Shown piece after piece: positions 51,724 to 60,913 of a DNA stretch of 64,000 nt. Origin of the DNA: an uncultured Flavobacterium sp. (GTDB lineage: Bacteria > Bacteroidota > Bacteroidia > Flavobacteriales > Flavobacteriaceae); the NCBI RefSeq assembly GCF_946220915.1, contig NZ_CAMIHH010000004.1, positions 1-64,000 of the forward strand, given 5' to 3'. The notes below the pieces were generated by a model. The model was not told where the DNA came from. It did not search any database and saw only the letters and a program-made list of their open reading frames with translations. A program made the position numbers and the translations under genes. Within the stretch, counting starts at the first letter, position 1; each line of letters starts with the position of its first letter.

Positions 51724-52458
51724 CTACTTCTTAGCTTCTTTCTGGGCTGCCTGCTTTTTATACAGCGGGATAAAATAAGAAACAGTATAATTGAACCCAA
51801 CCCCAAACTTGCCTTCATAGGTCCGGTTGAACCCGGGAAGGTACAGGTTATCGAATCCTTCGGGCTTTTTGTCGGAAATCAGGTTATTCAGCCGGAATGA
51901 AAAGCCGATAAAAACATTATCGAAAACCTCGGCCTTGAGCCCGGCAACAACCTCGATCCATTGTGCGGTAAGGCCGCCATATTCCCGGTCGGGAGATACT
52001 GTCACTTCATCAAAGTAGCCCGAGCTGTCATATATTTTATAAGAATTTAAATTTTGGCTGAAAGCGCTAAAGCCATACCTCAGGCCCACATAGATCATGT
52101 TCTCCATGTCCAGCCAGTTTTCATAAGTATTATAGTCTACCCCAAGTTTTATGTAATTGCCTTTTGTGGTAAAGTTAAGCTGCGGTTCATCAATGGTATA
52201 ATCCAGGTTGCCAAGTTCGGTTGCGGCATACCACTTTTTGGTAAGCCTGTAATCGCCCACAATTTCTATCCCCCTGAAGCCATCATCATAAAATGATCTG
52301 GAAAGGCGGTGAAGGTCTACGCCCACCCTCAGTCCGTAACGGTCCTGTTTCAGGGGTGGGGCAACGGTATCTGTGGCGGTAACGGGCTTTTCCTGCGCCG
52401 AGAGCGAAAGCGACCCCAACAACAATAAGCTAAAGAAGGATCTTGATATGTACTTCAT
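51724..52458 (-). CDS. DUF6048 family protein
   Basis: The protein of about 244 residues has a signal peptide ('MKYISRSFFSLLLLGSLSLSA') and an outer-membrane beta-strand pattern ('DRYGLRVGVDLHRLSRSFYDDGFRGIEIVGDYRLTKKWYAATELG', 'NYIKLGVDYNTYENWLDMENMIYVGLRYG', ending 'FGVGFNYTVSYFIPLY'). It matches the Bacteroidota family DUF6048, probably a small outer-membrane barrel of unknown role. Its start overlaps the end of the DUF6452 gene by about 29 bp, and the trio rlmD, DUF6452, DUF6048 is on one strand. ATG 52470 is another possible start. Confidence 0.85.
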   Translation of the reverse strand: MKYISRSFFSLLLLGSLSLSAQEKPVTATDTVAPPLKQDRYGLRVGVDLHRLSRSFYDDGFRGIEIVGDYRLTKKWYAATELGNLDYTIDEPQLNFTTKGNYIKLGVDYNTYENWLDMENMIYVGLRYGFSAFSQNLNSYKIYDSSGYFDEVTVSPDREYGGLTAQWIEVVAGLKAEVFDNVFIGFSFRLNNLISDKKPEGFDNLYLPGFNRTYEGKFGVGFNYTVSYFIPLYKKQAAQKEAKK

Positions 52459-52969
52459 CTTTGTTTTCAATGTTAGTGGTCAAAACTTCAACATCATCGA
52501 TCCAAAAGCCGTCGGTGTCGTCAGAGTCAGTCAGCAATGGGTTCGAACCCTCCGGGCTATCGGGGTTTAGCATGAAAGTGGTTTTATACCCACACGCCCG
52601 GGAAACGTAGGTTTCCAAAGTTTCATAGTTAAATTCTATAAAATCAGTATTATAGGGTGTAAATGTCCCGTTCGATAGCCTGCGTGTGTACATGAGTCCC
52701 CATTTGGTGGATGTGGCATTGGTACGCAGGGGCAGTTCTATCCTGTTTGCGGTGGCCAGGGGATCCGGGAGGGTATCGGCCTCGCCAACGGCATAGTATT
52801 TAAGGTTAACCAGGTTGACCAGCTCCTCAGTATTGTCCTTGTTGTAAAATTCAACGATGATAGATGGTGTTGTTGGCGTACCGTCGGCACAAAGGTCGTC
52901 CTTCTCACAGCTAAGGCTGAAACAGGTAATCGCCAGTAAAACAATTACAGATCCTATTAATCTTTTCAT
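52430..52969 (-). CDS. DUF6452 family lipoprotein
   Basis: The 179-residue protein has a lipoprotein signal ('SVIVLLAITCFSLSC', then 'EKDDLCADGTPTTPSIIVEFYNKDNTE') and a beta-rich body ('ANRIELPLRTNATSTKWGLMY', 'DFIEFNYETLETYVSRACGYKTTFML'). This matches DUF6452, a Bacteroidota family with no known function. It lies between rlmD (23 bp) and the overlapping DUF6048 gene. The overlap suggests that the two envelope proteins are made and perhaps work together. Confidence 0.85.
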   Translation of the reverse strand: MKRLIGSVIVLLAITCFSLSCEKDDLCADGTPTTPSIIVEFYNKDNTEELVNLVNLKYYAVGEADTLPDPLATANRIELPLRTNATSTKWGLMYTRRLSNGTFTPYNTDFIEFNYETLETYVSRACGYKTTFMLNPDSPEGSNPLLTDSDDTDGFWIDDVEVLTTNIENKDEVHIKILL

Positions 52970-52992
52970 AGAGGCAAAGCCTTTAATAATAT

Positions 52993-54408
52993 TTATCTTT
53001 TTTCCAAAAGTACAACATTTTCCACGTGGTGCGTTTGTGGGAACATGTCTACAGGGCGTACGCGGGTTACCTTGTACATTTCATCCATAAGGGCAAGGTC
53101 GCGTGCCTGTGTGGCCGAATTGCAGCTCACGTAAACCACTTTTTGCGGGGCGATCTTCAATATCTGCTCTATGACATCTTTATGCATTCCGTCGCGTGGC
53201 GGGTCGGTAATGATTACATCGGGCCAGCCATGCGTGTCAATGAATTCTTCGTTGAATACCACTTTCATGTCACCCACAAAAAACTCGCAATTCTCAATAT
53301 TATTGCGCCTCGCATTCTCTTTGGCATCTTCAATCGCCTCCGGGACCGCTTCCACGCCAACTACCTTTTTTGCCATGCGCGAAACGAACTGCGCTATGGT
53401 ACCCGTGCCGGTATAAAGGTCGTACACCAGCTCGTTTCCGGTAAGCCCGGCAAAATCCCGTGTAATGCTGTATAGCTCATACGCCTGGTCGGAATTCGTC
53501 TGGTAAAAAGACTTGGCATTGATGCTGAAACTCAGCCCTTCCATCGATTCCAGTATGTAGTCGCGCCCTTTGTACAGGATTACATCCTGGTCGTAGATAG
53601 TATCGTTGGCCTTTTGGTTAACCACATATTGCAGCGACGTGATGCCGGGGAAAGTTTCAGCCAGGTAATCCAGCAGCATTTCCCTCTGCACCTTATTATC
53701 ATCAAAAAACTGGATGAGCACCATGATCTCGCCCGTTGAGGCGGTGCGTATCATGAGCGTGCGCAGCAGTCCCGAATGTTCGCGGGGGTTAAAGAACTCC
53801 AGCCCGTGCCTGTTGGCAAAGTCCCTTACGGCATTGCGTATCAGGTTGCTTGGGTCTTCCTGCAGGTGGCACTTGGTAATGTCCAGTATCTTGTCCCACA
53901 TCCGGGGTATATGGAATCCCAGTGCATTGCGGTTGTCAATTTCTTCGCCGCTTCGCGCTTCTTCCTCGGTTACCCAACGGGCATTCGAGAAGGAAAATTC
54001 CATCTTGTTGCGATAAAAAAACTGTTTTTCACTGCCTTTTATTGGCTCAAATTCAGGGAGCTCTACCTTGCCAATGCGCTTCAGGTGGTTGTATACTTCG
54101 CGGTTTTTATAAAAAAGTTGCTTTTCATACTTCATGTTTTGCCACTTGCACCCACCGCAAGACCCAAAGTGCTGGCAGGGCGGTATGACCCTGTCGGCAG
54201 AGTATTCGTGAAAATGCATGGCCTTGCCCTCATAGTATGCTTTTCGTTTCTTAAAAGTCTGAACATCAACTACGTCTCCAGGCACCACATTGGGTATGAA
54301 TATCACTTTGCCATCGGGCGCTTTGGCTACCGAAACGCCTTTGGCACCGGCATCAAGCACTTCTACATTGTCAAATACTATCTTGTCTGTATTTTTCCTT
54401 TTTCCCAT
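52993..54408 (-). CDS. rlmD: 23S rRNA (uracil(1939)-C(5))-methyltransferase RlmD
   Basis: RlmD methylates U1939 of 23S rRNA using SAM. The 471-residue protein has an N-terminal TRAM domain ('VEVLDAGAKGVSVAKAPDGKVIFIPNVVPGDVVDVQ'), an iron-sulfur cluster motif ('CQHFGSCGGCKWQ'), the SAM-binding 'LVYDLYTGTGTIAQFVS', 'IITDPPRDGMHKDVIEQI' and the catalytic cysteine in 'VVYVSCNSATQARDLALM'. The end, 'VDMFPQTHHVENVVLLEK', is diagnostic for the TrmA/RlmCD family. It heads a likely operon with the DUF6452 and DUF6048 genes. Confidence 0.96.
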   Translation of the reverse strand: MGKRKNTDKIVFDNVEVLDAGAKGVSVAKAPDGKVIFIPNVVPGDVVDVQTFKKRKAYYEGKAMHFHEYSADRVIPPCQHFGSCGGCKWQNMKYEKQLFYKNREVYNHLKRIGKVELPEFEPIKGSEKQFFYRNKMEFSFSNARWVTEEEARSGEEIDNRNALGFHIPRMWDKILDITKCHLQEDPSNLIRNAVRDFANRHGLEFFNPREHSGLLRTLMIRTASTGEIMVLIQFFDDNKVQREMLLDYLAETFPGITSLQYVVNQKANDTIYDQDVILYKGRDYILESMEGLSFSINAKSFYQTNSDQAYELYSITRDFAGLTGNELVYDLYTGTGTIAQFVSRMAKKVVGVEAVPEAIEDAKENARRNNIENCEFFVGDMKVVFNEEFIDTHGWPDVIITDPPRDGMHKDVIEQILKIAPQKVVYVSCNSATQARDLALMDEMYKVTRVRPVDMFPQTHHVENVVLLEKR

Positions 54409-54473
54409 TCGGCAAAAATAATGTTATTATCCTGAATTTGGATAATTTTGCTTATATACTTAATCTAAATAGC

Positions 54474-55022
54474 ATGACCAATTACCTCGCACTATTCCGT
54501 GGCATTAATGTAAGCGGGAAGAATATCATCAGGATGGAGGGTCTCCGCAGGTTGCTGGAAGATGCCGGATATGAGAATGTTAAAACCTATATCCAGAGTG
54601 GCAACGTTGTTTTTGCCGGTAAAGAAAGATCAAAAGAAAAATTGGCAAAAGCGATTGAAAAACTTGTTGAGGAAGAATATGGCTATAGCATTAGTGTATT
54701 TGTCATTGACAAAAACCACCTCGAAAAAGCGATTGCCAATAATCCTTATGCTGAGGGCAAAACGCCTGAAGAGGCAGGAACAAAGAAAATATATGTGACC
54801 TTCCTTAGCGATAAGCCGTCTGCTGAAGCCATGGAAAATCTAAAACAGGTGCCAATGGGTGCAGATGAGATTGCATTCCATGACGATATATTATATTTTA
54901 AACTGGCAATAGGTGCGGCTGACTCAAAGCTATCCAACAACCTGATTGAAAGCAGGCTGAAGCTGAAAGCTACTACACGCAACTGGAACACGACACTGAA
55001 ATTATCGGAAATGATGAGGTGA
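54474..55022 (+). CDS. DUF1697 domain-containing protein
   Basis: The 182-residue cytoplasmic protein is a full-length DUF1697 member, with 'NYLALFRGINVSGKNIIRMEGLRRLLEDAGYENVKTYIQSGNVVF', 'KNHLEKAIANNPYAEG', 'KKIYVTFLSDKPS' and a C-terminal 'ESRLKLKATTRNWNTTLKLSEMM'. The function of the family is not known. I chose ATG 54474, where the family sequence begins; the longer frame would need a TTG start. It is divergent from rlmD. Confidence 0.92.
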   Translation: MTNYLALFRGINVSGKNIIRMEGLRRLLEDAGYENVKTYIQSGNVVFAGKERSKEKLAKAIEKLVEEEYGYSISVFVIDKNHLEKAIANNPYAEGKTPEEAGTKKIYVTFLSDKPSAEAMENLKQVPMGADEIAFHDDILYFKLAIGAADSKLSNNLIESRLKLKATTRNWNTTLKLSEMMR

Positions 55023-55118
55023 CTCTAATGATTATTTAATTTTGTGTTAAAATCTGTTTCTTTGTTTTGTATTCATTTTCAATTAATTAACTTTATGCGA
55101 CAAACAAACATACTATTT

Positions 55119-55535
55119 ATGAAAAGAAATGCAACTGCCGTTTGGGCAGGTTCTCTTAAAGAAGGCGAGGGTAAGATCACGACCCAAAGCAACGTACTAA
55201 GCAATACACAATATTCCTTCAAAACCCGTTTCGAGCAGGGCAACGGCACCAATCCGGAGGAACTGATCGCCGCCGCACATGCAGGGTGCTTTACCATGCA
55301 GCTAACAGCCTACATCAATGAGGCAGGATATAATGTGGCATCTATTGAAACAAAATGCGACATCGACTTCCAGGACGGAAGCGTGGTAGGCTCACACCTC
55401 TCGGTTGTTGCGAGGATAGATGACATTGAAACGGACGAATTCCAGCAGCTTGTTACCAAGGCAGAAACAAACTGCCCCATATCGAGGCTGCTAAATACCG
55501 CGATCACTTCGAACGCGACACTGGTAAGGAGTTAA
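55119..55535 (+). CDS. OsmC-family peroxiredoxin
   Basis: OsmC proteins reduce organic hydroperoxides with two reactive cysteines. The 138-residue protein starts 'MKRNATAVWAGSLKEGEGKI', typical of the OsmC branch, and has both cysteines in conserved context: 'EELIAAAHAGCFTMQLTAYI' and 'KAETNCPISRLLN'. The upstream part of the frame (55044-55118) lacks family similarity, so ATG 55119 is the start. It lies 96 bp after the DUF1697 gene and ends with a good terminator. Confidence 0.95.
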   Translation: MKRNATAVWAGSLKEGEGKITTQSNVLSNTQYSFKTRFEQGNGTNPEELIAAAHAGCFTMQLTAYINEAGYNVASIETKCDIDFQDGSVVGSHLSVVARIDDIETDEFQQLVTKAETNCPISRLLNTAITSNATLVRS

Positions 55536-55563
55536 GTTAAAATTAGATTTCATATTTATTAGG

Positions 55564-55590
55564 AAGCCCCAATCACGGGGCTTTTCTATT
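55564..55590 (+). terminator. Intrinsic terminator of the OsmC gene
   Basis: AAGCCCC (55564-55570) pairs with GGGGCTT (55577-55583) around loop AATCAC, and a T-rich tail follows. Confidence 0.88.
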
Positions 55591-55737
55591 TTTATGGGAA
55601 TGCTGATAATGCTATGTTTATCTGATTTACAATGATCCTTGCATCGAATCAAAACAAATAAAATCTGTGCCGGTTCCCGAAATGCATTTTATCCTTATTC
55701 CCATTTCAATTATCTTTGAAATGAAATATTTCCAGGC

Positions 55738-56694
55738 ATGAACCGCTTCGACCGCATTACCGCAATACTCATACAGCTCCAGTCTAAAAGGGTAGTAAAG
55801 GCGCATGACCTGGCCGACAGGTTCGGCATAAGCCTGCGCACAGTGTACCGCGATATCCGGTCAATTGAAGAAGCCGGTGTGCCAGTATATGGTGAGGCCG
55901 GTGTAGGTTACTCACTTGTAGATGGTTACAGGCTTCCGCCGGTAATGTTTACGCGCGAAGAGGCCATGGCTTTCCTAACCGCCGAAAAGCTCATGGCAAA
56001 ATTTACCGATAACAACCTTACAGAGCATTTTAGTTCAGGAATGTTTAAGCTAAAAGCCGTTTTGCGGGGGAGCGAAAAAGACCTTGTAGAAACCCTTGAA
56101 GACAACATTCTCGTGGTCGAAAGAAAAAGCGATGTGCTGCCACCCGGCAATATCCTGGATATCCTGCTGAAGGCCATTGCCGATAAAAAAGCCGTAAAGC
56201 TCGTGTACCGTGCTTTTGGTAATGAACAGGAGAGTGAAAGGCTTATTGAGCCAATAGGAATTTTCCATGAACATAATGCCTGGTATACAATTGCCTGGTG
56301 CCATTTGCGGGAAACCTACCGTCAGTTTCGGGCCGACAGGATGCTGAACGCAGAGCTTACCGGCATCCCGCAGCAGGAGCGTACATCCCTAAAGGAGTAT
56401 TATAAACACGACAAGGAAGCAAAGGCGGCTTTACCGGTGCAGAAAGCCGTAATACGCGTGCATAAGGAGGTTACAAAATACATGCAGGAGCAAAAACATT
56501 ACTTCGGGTTCGTGTCGGAAATGGCAGATGGCGATTATGTAGAGATGACGTTCCTTTCTCAGTCGATGGAGGAGGGGCTGGCACGATGGTTCCTGATGTT
56601 TGCCGACAAATGTGAAGTGGTTGAATCCCAGTTGCTGAAAGATGCCATTGGCCATTTGCTTGATAAGATAGTGCAAAAGCATATTTTTAAGTAA
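55738..56694 (+). CDS. HTH/WYL-domain transcriptional regulator (YafY family)
   Basis: The 318-residue regulator has an N-terminal DeoR-like helix-turn-helix ('ITAILIQLQSKRVVKAHDLADRFGISLRTVYRDIRSIEEAGVPV', about 1-60) followed by a WYL domain ('AVKLVYRAFGNEQESERLIEPIGIFHEHNAWYTIAWCHLRETYRQFRADRM') and a WCX C-terminal extension. WYL domains bind nucleic acid or small ligands; such regulators respond to DNA damage or metabolites in other bacteria. Its targets are not evident; OsmC and rocD are its neighbours but have separate transcription units. Confidence 0.93.
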   Translation: MNRFDRITAILIQLQSKRVVKAHDLADRFGISLRTVYRDIRSIEEAGVPVYGEAGVGYSLVDGYRLPPVMFTREEAMAFLTAEKLMAKFTDNNLTEHFSSGMFKLKAVLRGSEKDLVETLEDNILVVERKSDVLPPGNILDILLKAIADKKAVKLVYRAFGNEQESERLIEPIGIFHEHNAWYTIAWCHLRETYRQFRADRMLNAELTGIPQQERTSLKEYYKHDKEAKAALPVQKAVIRVHKEVTKYMQEQKHYFGFVSEMADGDYVEMTFLSQSMEEGLARWFLMFADKCEVVESQLLKDAIGHLLDKIVQKHIFK

Positions 56695-56846
56695 AGAGGC
56701 ATTGCAGCACATAAATCATAGTTTGATTTTTATCGAAATTTCATTTTTAAAGTAAATAATTTTATTTTTAGTAATTTGCGGCACAATACGGATGATTTCT
56801 CTCCGAAAGAAGGAATGGCTGATTAAAAAGATTAAATAAGATTACA

Positions 56847-58091
56847 ATGTCAGTTTTAGAAAAATTAAGTTCGGCAGATGCCATTCAACTCGAAGAAAAA
56901 CACGGCGCACACAATTACCACCCGTTACCTGTGGTGCTAAGCAGGGGCGAAGGGGTATATATATGGGACGTAGAAGGCAAAAGGTATTATGATTTCCTTT
57001 CGGCTTACTCCGCTGTAAACCAGGGGCACTGCCACCCCAAGATTGTTCGCGCCATGACGGAGCAGGCGCAAACCCTTACGCTAACCTCCAGGGCTTTTTA
57101 TAACGATCAGCTGGGAAGGTATGAAGAGTTCGTGACCAATTATTTCGGGTTTGATAAGGTATTGCCGATGAACACCGGTGCCGAAGCTGTGGAAACGGCC
57201 ATAAAGCTATGCCGCAAATGGGCTTATGAACGAAAAGGCATTGAAGAGCATGAGGCAAAGATCGTTGTGTGCGAGAACAACTTCCACGGAAGGACTACCA
57301 CGATCATTTCGTTCTCTAACGATGAGAATGCGCGAAAGAACTTTGGCCCATACACGGCCGGGTTCATCAAAATAGCATATGACGACCTTGACGCGCTTGA
57401 GAATGTGCTTAAAACTGAAAAGAATATTGCAGGTTTCCTTGTAGAGCCCATACAGGGGGAAGCAGGCGTTTATGTACCTGTCGATGGCTACCTTGCCAAA
57501 GCAAAAGAACTATGCCAAAGCCATAATGTGCTGTTTATTGCCGATGAGGTGCAAACAGGCATAGCGCGAACAGGAAAGCTGCTTGCGGTGCACCACGAAA
57601 ATGTACAGCCGGACATCCTGATCCTGGGCAAGGCATTGTCGGGCGGTGCCTATCCGGTATCAGCCGTATTGGCTAATGATGACATTATGAATGTAATAAA
57701 GCCGGGCCAGCACGGGTCTACCTTTGGCGGAAACCCTGTTGCTGCTGCCGTAGCCATTGCTGCCCTTGAAGTAGTGCAGGACGAAAAGCTGGCTGAGAAT
57801 GCAGAAATGCTTGGAAAGCTTTTCCGTGATAAAATGAATGAGTATATTGCAACGAGCAATATCGTTACGCTTGTAAGGGGTAAGGGACTTCTTAATGCCA
57901 TCGTGATCAATGATACCGAAGACAGCTCCACTGCCTGGGACATCTGCATGGCAATGAGGGATAACGGGCTTTTGGCTAAACCGACACATGGCAACATCAT
58001 ACGGTTTGCACCGCCCTTGGTAATGACCGGGGAGCAGCTGCTGGATTGTGTGGCGATCATTGCAAAAACGCTAAAGGCATTTGAAAATTAA
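56847..58091 (+). CDS. rocD: Ornithine-oxo-acid transaminase
   Basis: RocD moves the delta-amino group of ornithine to 2-oxoglutarate, linking arginine breakdown to proline and glutamate. The 414-residue PLP enzyme of class III has 'YHPLPVVLSRGEGVYIWDVEGKRYYDFLSAYSAVNQGHCHPKI', 'LPMNTGAEAVETAIKLCRKW', 'LFIADEVQTGIARTGK' and the PLP lysine in 'LGKALSGGAYPVSAVL'. These are specific for ornithine aminotransferase. It has its own promoter region of about 150 bp and is followed by a small membrane protein gene. Confidence 0.97.
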   Translation: MSVLEKLSSADAIQLEEKHGAHNYHPLPVVLSRGEGVYIWDVEGKRYYDFLSAYSAVNQGHCHPKIVRAMTEQAQTLTLTSRAFYNDQLGRYEEFVTNYFGFDKVLPMNTGAEAVETAIKLCRKWAYERKGIEEHEAKIVVCENNFHGRTTTIISFSNDENARKNFGPYTAGFIKIAYDDLDALENVLKTEKNIAGFLVEPIQGEAGVYVPVDGYLAKAKELCQSHNVLFIADEVQTGIARTGKLLAVHHENVQPDILILGKALSGGAYPVSAVLANDDIMNVIKPGQHGSTFGGNPVAAAVAIAALEVVQDEKLAENAEMLGKLFRDKMNEYIATSNIVTLVRGKGLLNAIVINDTEDSSTAWDICMAMRDNGLLAKPTHGNIIRFAPPLVMTGEQLLDCVAIIAKTLKAFEN

Positions 58092-58125
58092 ACCATAAAT
58101 ATCTATAAACCAAAAACAATCAATT

Positions 58126-58599
58126 ATGGACGATTACAAAGGGTCGTACAACGACCAAAGCTCATCTTTCGATTCCTTCGAACTTCAACTGACTTCACTT
58201 GCAAAGGAGTATCTTACCGAAACAGCCAAATGGGCCAAGTTCCTTTCTATCATGGGCTTTATCTTTTTGGGTTTCATGCTTCTCGGCGCACTGTCGATGT
58301 TTGCTCTTGGCAGCTCGATCGACAATTTTGGCGGCGGTGGCTTTGGTACTGCCTTTGGCGCTTTTGCAGGTGTGCTTTACCTTTTGGTTGCGCTGCTGTA
58401 TTTCTTTCCTGTGCTTTATCTTTATAAGTTTGCAACCAAAGCAAGGACCGCGCTATACGGCAATAATTCGCAGGAGCTTACGGCAGCCCTGGAAAACCTC
58501 AAGTCGCACTACAAATTCGTGGGCATACTTACCATAGTGATCCTGGCATTCTACGTGCTTATGATCTTTATAGGCATACTGGGCGCTGCGATGATGTAA
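58126..58599 (+). CDS. DUF5362 family membrane protein
   Basis: The 157-residue protein has a soluble N-terminus ('FELQLTSLAKEYLTETAKWAKFLSIMGF') and three hydrophobic helices ('LGFMLLGALSMFALG', 'AFAGVLYLLVALLYFFPVLYLYKFAT', 'VGILTIVILAFYVLMIFIGILGAAMM'). The 'TAKWAKFLSIMGFI' start and 'LYKFATKARTAL' segment fit DUF5362. Function unknown; an inner-membrane site is likely. It lies 34 bp after rocD, so the two may be co-transcribed, and ends at a strong terminator. Confidence 0.85.
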   Translation: MDDYKGSYNDQSSSFDSFELQLTSLAKEYLTETAKWAKFLSIMGFIFLGFMLLGALSMFALGSSIDNFGGGGFGTAFGAFAGVLYLLVALLYFFPVLYLYKFATKARTALYGNNSQELTAALENLKSHYKFVGILTIVILAFYVLMIFIGILGAAMM

Positions 58600-58628
58600 G
58601 CATAAGCAGCTTTACACATACACATACC

Positions 58629-58659
58629 ATCCCCCTGCCATGGCAGGGGGATTTTTATT
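58629..58659 (+). terminator. Intrinsic terminator with a perfect 24-bp palindrome
   Basis: 58629-58652 is a perfect palindrome (ATCCCCCTGCCA with its inverse), followed by TTTTATTT. It closes the rocD-DUF5362 unit. Confidence 0.9.
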
Positions 58660-58682
58660 TATATTTTATTACTTTTGGCGCT

Positions 58683-58880
58683 ATGAAAACCATCTATGTC
58701 ATACTGATGTTCGTCCTTGCGTTTGTGGCGCTGTTTGAGCAGTCAAAAGCGCAGCCGAATATGCTTATAATGATCGCTGCCATGGGGGCTTTTGTATATG
58801 GGCTTATGCGCCTGATGTCGAAAGTGCCCGGTAAAGAGGAACGTGATAACAAAAGCCATAATAGCGATGAAAATGTTTAA
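58683..58880 (+). CDS. Small membrane protein
   Basis: This 65-residue protein has two hydrophobic stretches ('TIYVILMFVLAFVALFE' and 'NMLIMIAAMGAFVYGLMRLMSKV') and a charged tail ('GKEERDNKSHNSDENV'). I do not recognise a family. Its end overlaps the start of the Smr-domain gene by about 14 bp, which suggests translational coupling and supports it as a real gene. Confidence 0.7.
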   Translation: MKTIYVILMFVLAFVALFEQSKAQPNMLIMIAAMGAFVYGLMRLMSKVPGKEERDNKSHNSDENV

Positions 58881-59427
58881 GCCGGGCGATGAGGTCGCAG
58901 TACTGGATGATTCTTTTTCCGGAAGGGTAAAGAGCTGCAAAGGCAGCAGGGTAGTTATTGAAACTTCTGAAGGCTTCGAACTTGAATTTGGGGAAAACGA
59001 GCTGGTAAAGCTGGACCGTTCCACTGACATCAGGTCGTTTGTATCCTCGCAGTCCCTGGGGCGCATCCTCAGGGAAAAAGAAGAACCCAAAAAAAGGAGC
59101 TTTGTCAAGGAAAAGAAATCTAAAAAGGATGGCTTTGTGCTGGAAGTAGACCTGCATATTGAAAAGCTGGTGCCTAATAAAAAAGGCATGTCCAATTATG
59201 ATATCCTTACCTTGCAGACAGAAACGGCCAAACGCCAGATTGAGTTTGCCATACGCAACAGGATGCCCAGGGTAGTGCTTATACACGGTGTTGGCGAAGG
59301 CGTGCTAAAAGCTGAACTCGATTTCCTTTTAGGGCGTTTTGAGGGAATTACCTTCCAGGATGCCGATTACCAAAAGTATGGCCTCGGCGCAACCGAAGTT
59401 TATATCAGGCAGAATCCCGACAGGTAG
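58867..59427 (+). CDS. Smr/MutS2-type domain protein (DUF2027)
   Basis: The protein of about 186 residues has an N-terminal SH3-like part ('MFKPGDEVAVLDDSFSGRV', 'FELEFGENELVKLD') and a C-terminal Smr domain ('LEVDLHIEKL', 'RNRMPRVVLIHGVGEGVLKAELDFLL'). The DLH and HGxGEGxL motifs are those of Smr nucleases, as in the C-terminus of MutS2. This arrangement is common in Bacteroidota. It probably acts on nucleic acid, but the role is not known. Several nearby ATGs could start it (58843, 58867, 58873). Confidence 0.9.
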   Translation: MKMFKPGDEVAVLDDSFSGRVKSCKGSRVVIETSEGFELEFGENELVKLDRSTDIRSFVSSQSLGRILREKEEPKKRSFVKEKKSKKDGFVLEVDLHIEKLVPNKKGMSNYDILTLQTETAKRQIEFAIRNRMPRVVLIHGVGEGVLKAELDFLLGRFEGITFQDADYQKYGLGATEVYIRQNPDR

Positions 59428-59445
59428 CCCTTATGTACTGTAAAA

Positions 59446-60417
59446 CTACTGATTTTGGTATACGCCAAAATAATAGCCCGTTTCACCGGGCAAAGGAGCA
59501 ATAAGGTCGGAAATTGTAAAGGTTTGCCCGCTTGTATCGGAAACTTTTGTAAATACCATATTTTCAAAGTATATCCTGTGCTCGAGTGCCCCGCCCCCGC
59601 CACTCACTTCTACTGTGTTGATCCTTATAGTTCCTGACCCGGCTTCCCAACGCTCAGTAATTGTTGGAGCAACCGGTGCAATTACATCGCAAATATGCCC
59701 ATCTGTTATAGAACCGTTGTACACAAGGAACAGAACGCCTTCGTTAGTAAGATCATCAATGTTCAGGGTGTTTGTCTGGCCCGCTGTATACCCCGCGAAC
59801 CGTGCCGGGTCGAGGTTAAGCAACAGGGCTTCGCGCGCTTTTCTTTTATATACCAGGTTATTCTCATCACATGATTTCAGGCTAAGCTCATCATCGGTAG
59901 TGCCAAAATCAAATGTAAAGCCTATCGGTATTACCACAGATCCAAACTCACTGTCTGCAATCCGGGTAGTTTCACCGTTTTTGGTAAACGATACATCGAG
60001 CAAGGTTATCTTGTGGCTGTAGCCTGTCACCACACTGCTGCTATTCCGCACTACAGTCGTGATAACGGACAGGGTCCCCTCGCCCTGCCATTCTTCCAGC
60101 ACCACGGGCGATGCCGGTGCAGGGAAGGAGCAAATGGACGTAGCCGCAGGATTGCCATCGTAATTCCTGTAGGTAATGGTATTGTTGCCGCCAATGGTTA
60201 TGATGCGTGGCTGTCCCTGGGTGTCAACATTTAACAACGGGTTTCCTGAAAGGTCGATAAGCAGCACTTCGCTGCCGTTTATCTTGTAATAAATATTGCT
60301 TTCGGCACAAAGGCTTGGTGTCCCTGCGGAAAAATCAAAGGTATTGAAGCTCATATCCCCGTCATCGCAGCCCATCATCAATATAAGTGCGGCAATCAGC
60401 CCGAGTATCTTTTTCAT
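59446..60417 (-). CDS. Hypothetical lipoprotein with two similar domains
   Basis: The 323-residue protein begins 'MKKILGLIAALILMMGC' followed by 'DDGDMSFNTFDFSAG', a clear lipoprotein signal with acidic residues after the cysteine. The body seems to hold two related beta-rich units: 'SNIYYKINGSEVLLIDLSGN' with 'VVLEEWQGEGTLSVITTVVR', and 'NLVYKRKAREALLLNLDPAR' with 'TITERWEAGSGTIRINTVEV'. I do not recognise a named family. It is convergent with the Smr gene (18 bp between stops) with no clear terminator. The start follows the signal peptide; ATG 60438 is in frame upstream. Confidence 0.82.
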   Translation of the reverse strand: MKKILGLIAALILMMGCDDGDMSFNTFDFSAGTPSLCAESNIYYKINGSEVLLIDLSGNPLLNVDTQGQPRIITIGGNNTITYRNYDGNPAATSICSFPAPASPVVLEEWQGEGTLSVITTVVRNSSSVVTGYSHKITLLDVSFTKNGETTRIADSEFGSVVIPIGFTFDFGTTDDELSLKSCDENNLVYKRKAREALLLNLDPARFAGYTAGQTNTLNIDDLTNEGVLFLVYNGSITDGHICDVIAPVAPTITERWEAGSGTIRINTVEVSGGGGALEHRIYFENMVFTKVSDTSGQTFTISDLIAPLPGETGYYFGVYQNQ

Positions 60418-60679
60418 GGCATGGTAATTTTTCAACAAAAATAATCTTTTTGTCGGGTTGATGAAAGGTTTTGAAAAATATGAGGTTCATTATGATGAAA
60501 TAGCGGCGCAGTGCTACATTCCCAATTCTTTTAACAGTCGAAAGCCTTTTCGCCAACCAAAATCTAAGGTTACGTTAAATACGCTTCCCGATATCCAACT
60601 TTAAGATAAACTTAGCAATGACAGCGCTTTACAATGGCTAACTTAGTGATGGATTTCAAGGAGATACATAAACTTTTAA

Positions 60680-60901
60680 ATGAAAATAGCCATGAAAGCA
60701 ACACAGGTTACTGCGCCTTGCGCGCAAAGGGAAAAAGGCTGTATCGATAAAGATGATGCAACGGGTACAAAGCCCAATAGGAATAATTATGGCCCTGCAG
60801 CTTATACATCGTACAGGCAAAATTTTATGCTGGTACCCAATAACCACCCTGAACCGGCAGAGAGGCTTCTGCACCCCGATAAAGGAGAAGTACATAACTA
60901 A
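60680..60901 (+). CDS. Hypothetical small hydrophilic protein
   Basis: This 73-residue frame encodes a polar, probably disordered protein ('CIDKDDATGTKPNRNNYGPAAYTSYRQNF', 'NNHPEPAERLLHPDKGEVHN'). I know no family for it. A purine-rich AAGGAGAT lies about 15 nt upstream, which is unusual here. The next gene, of similar size and character, follows after 12 bp on the same strand; this supports a small operon. A shorter overlapping frame starts at 60634 in another phase, so the coding call is not certain. Confidence 0.55.
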   Translation: MKIAMKATQVTAPCAQREKGCIDKDDATGTKPNRNNYGPAAYTSYRQNFMLVPNNHPEPAERLLHPDKGEVHN

Positions 60902-60913
60902 AACCGAAATATC

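Noticed and set aside
56723..56736. TTGAT-TTTT-ATCGA upstream of rocD, one base from the FNR consensus.
   Set aside because: No -7 box lies at the 29.5-bp distance, the stretch is AT-rich, and rocD is not an expected target. A chance match is likely.
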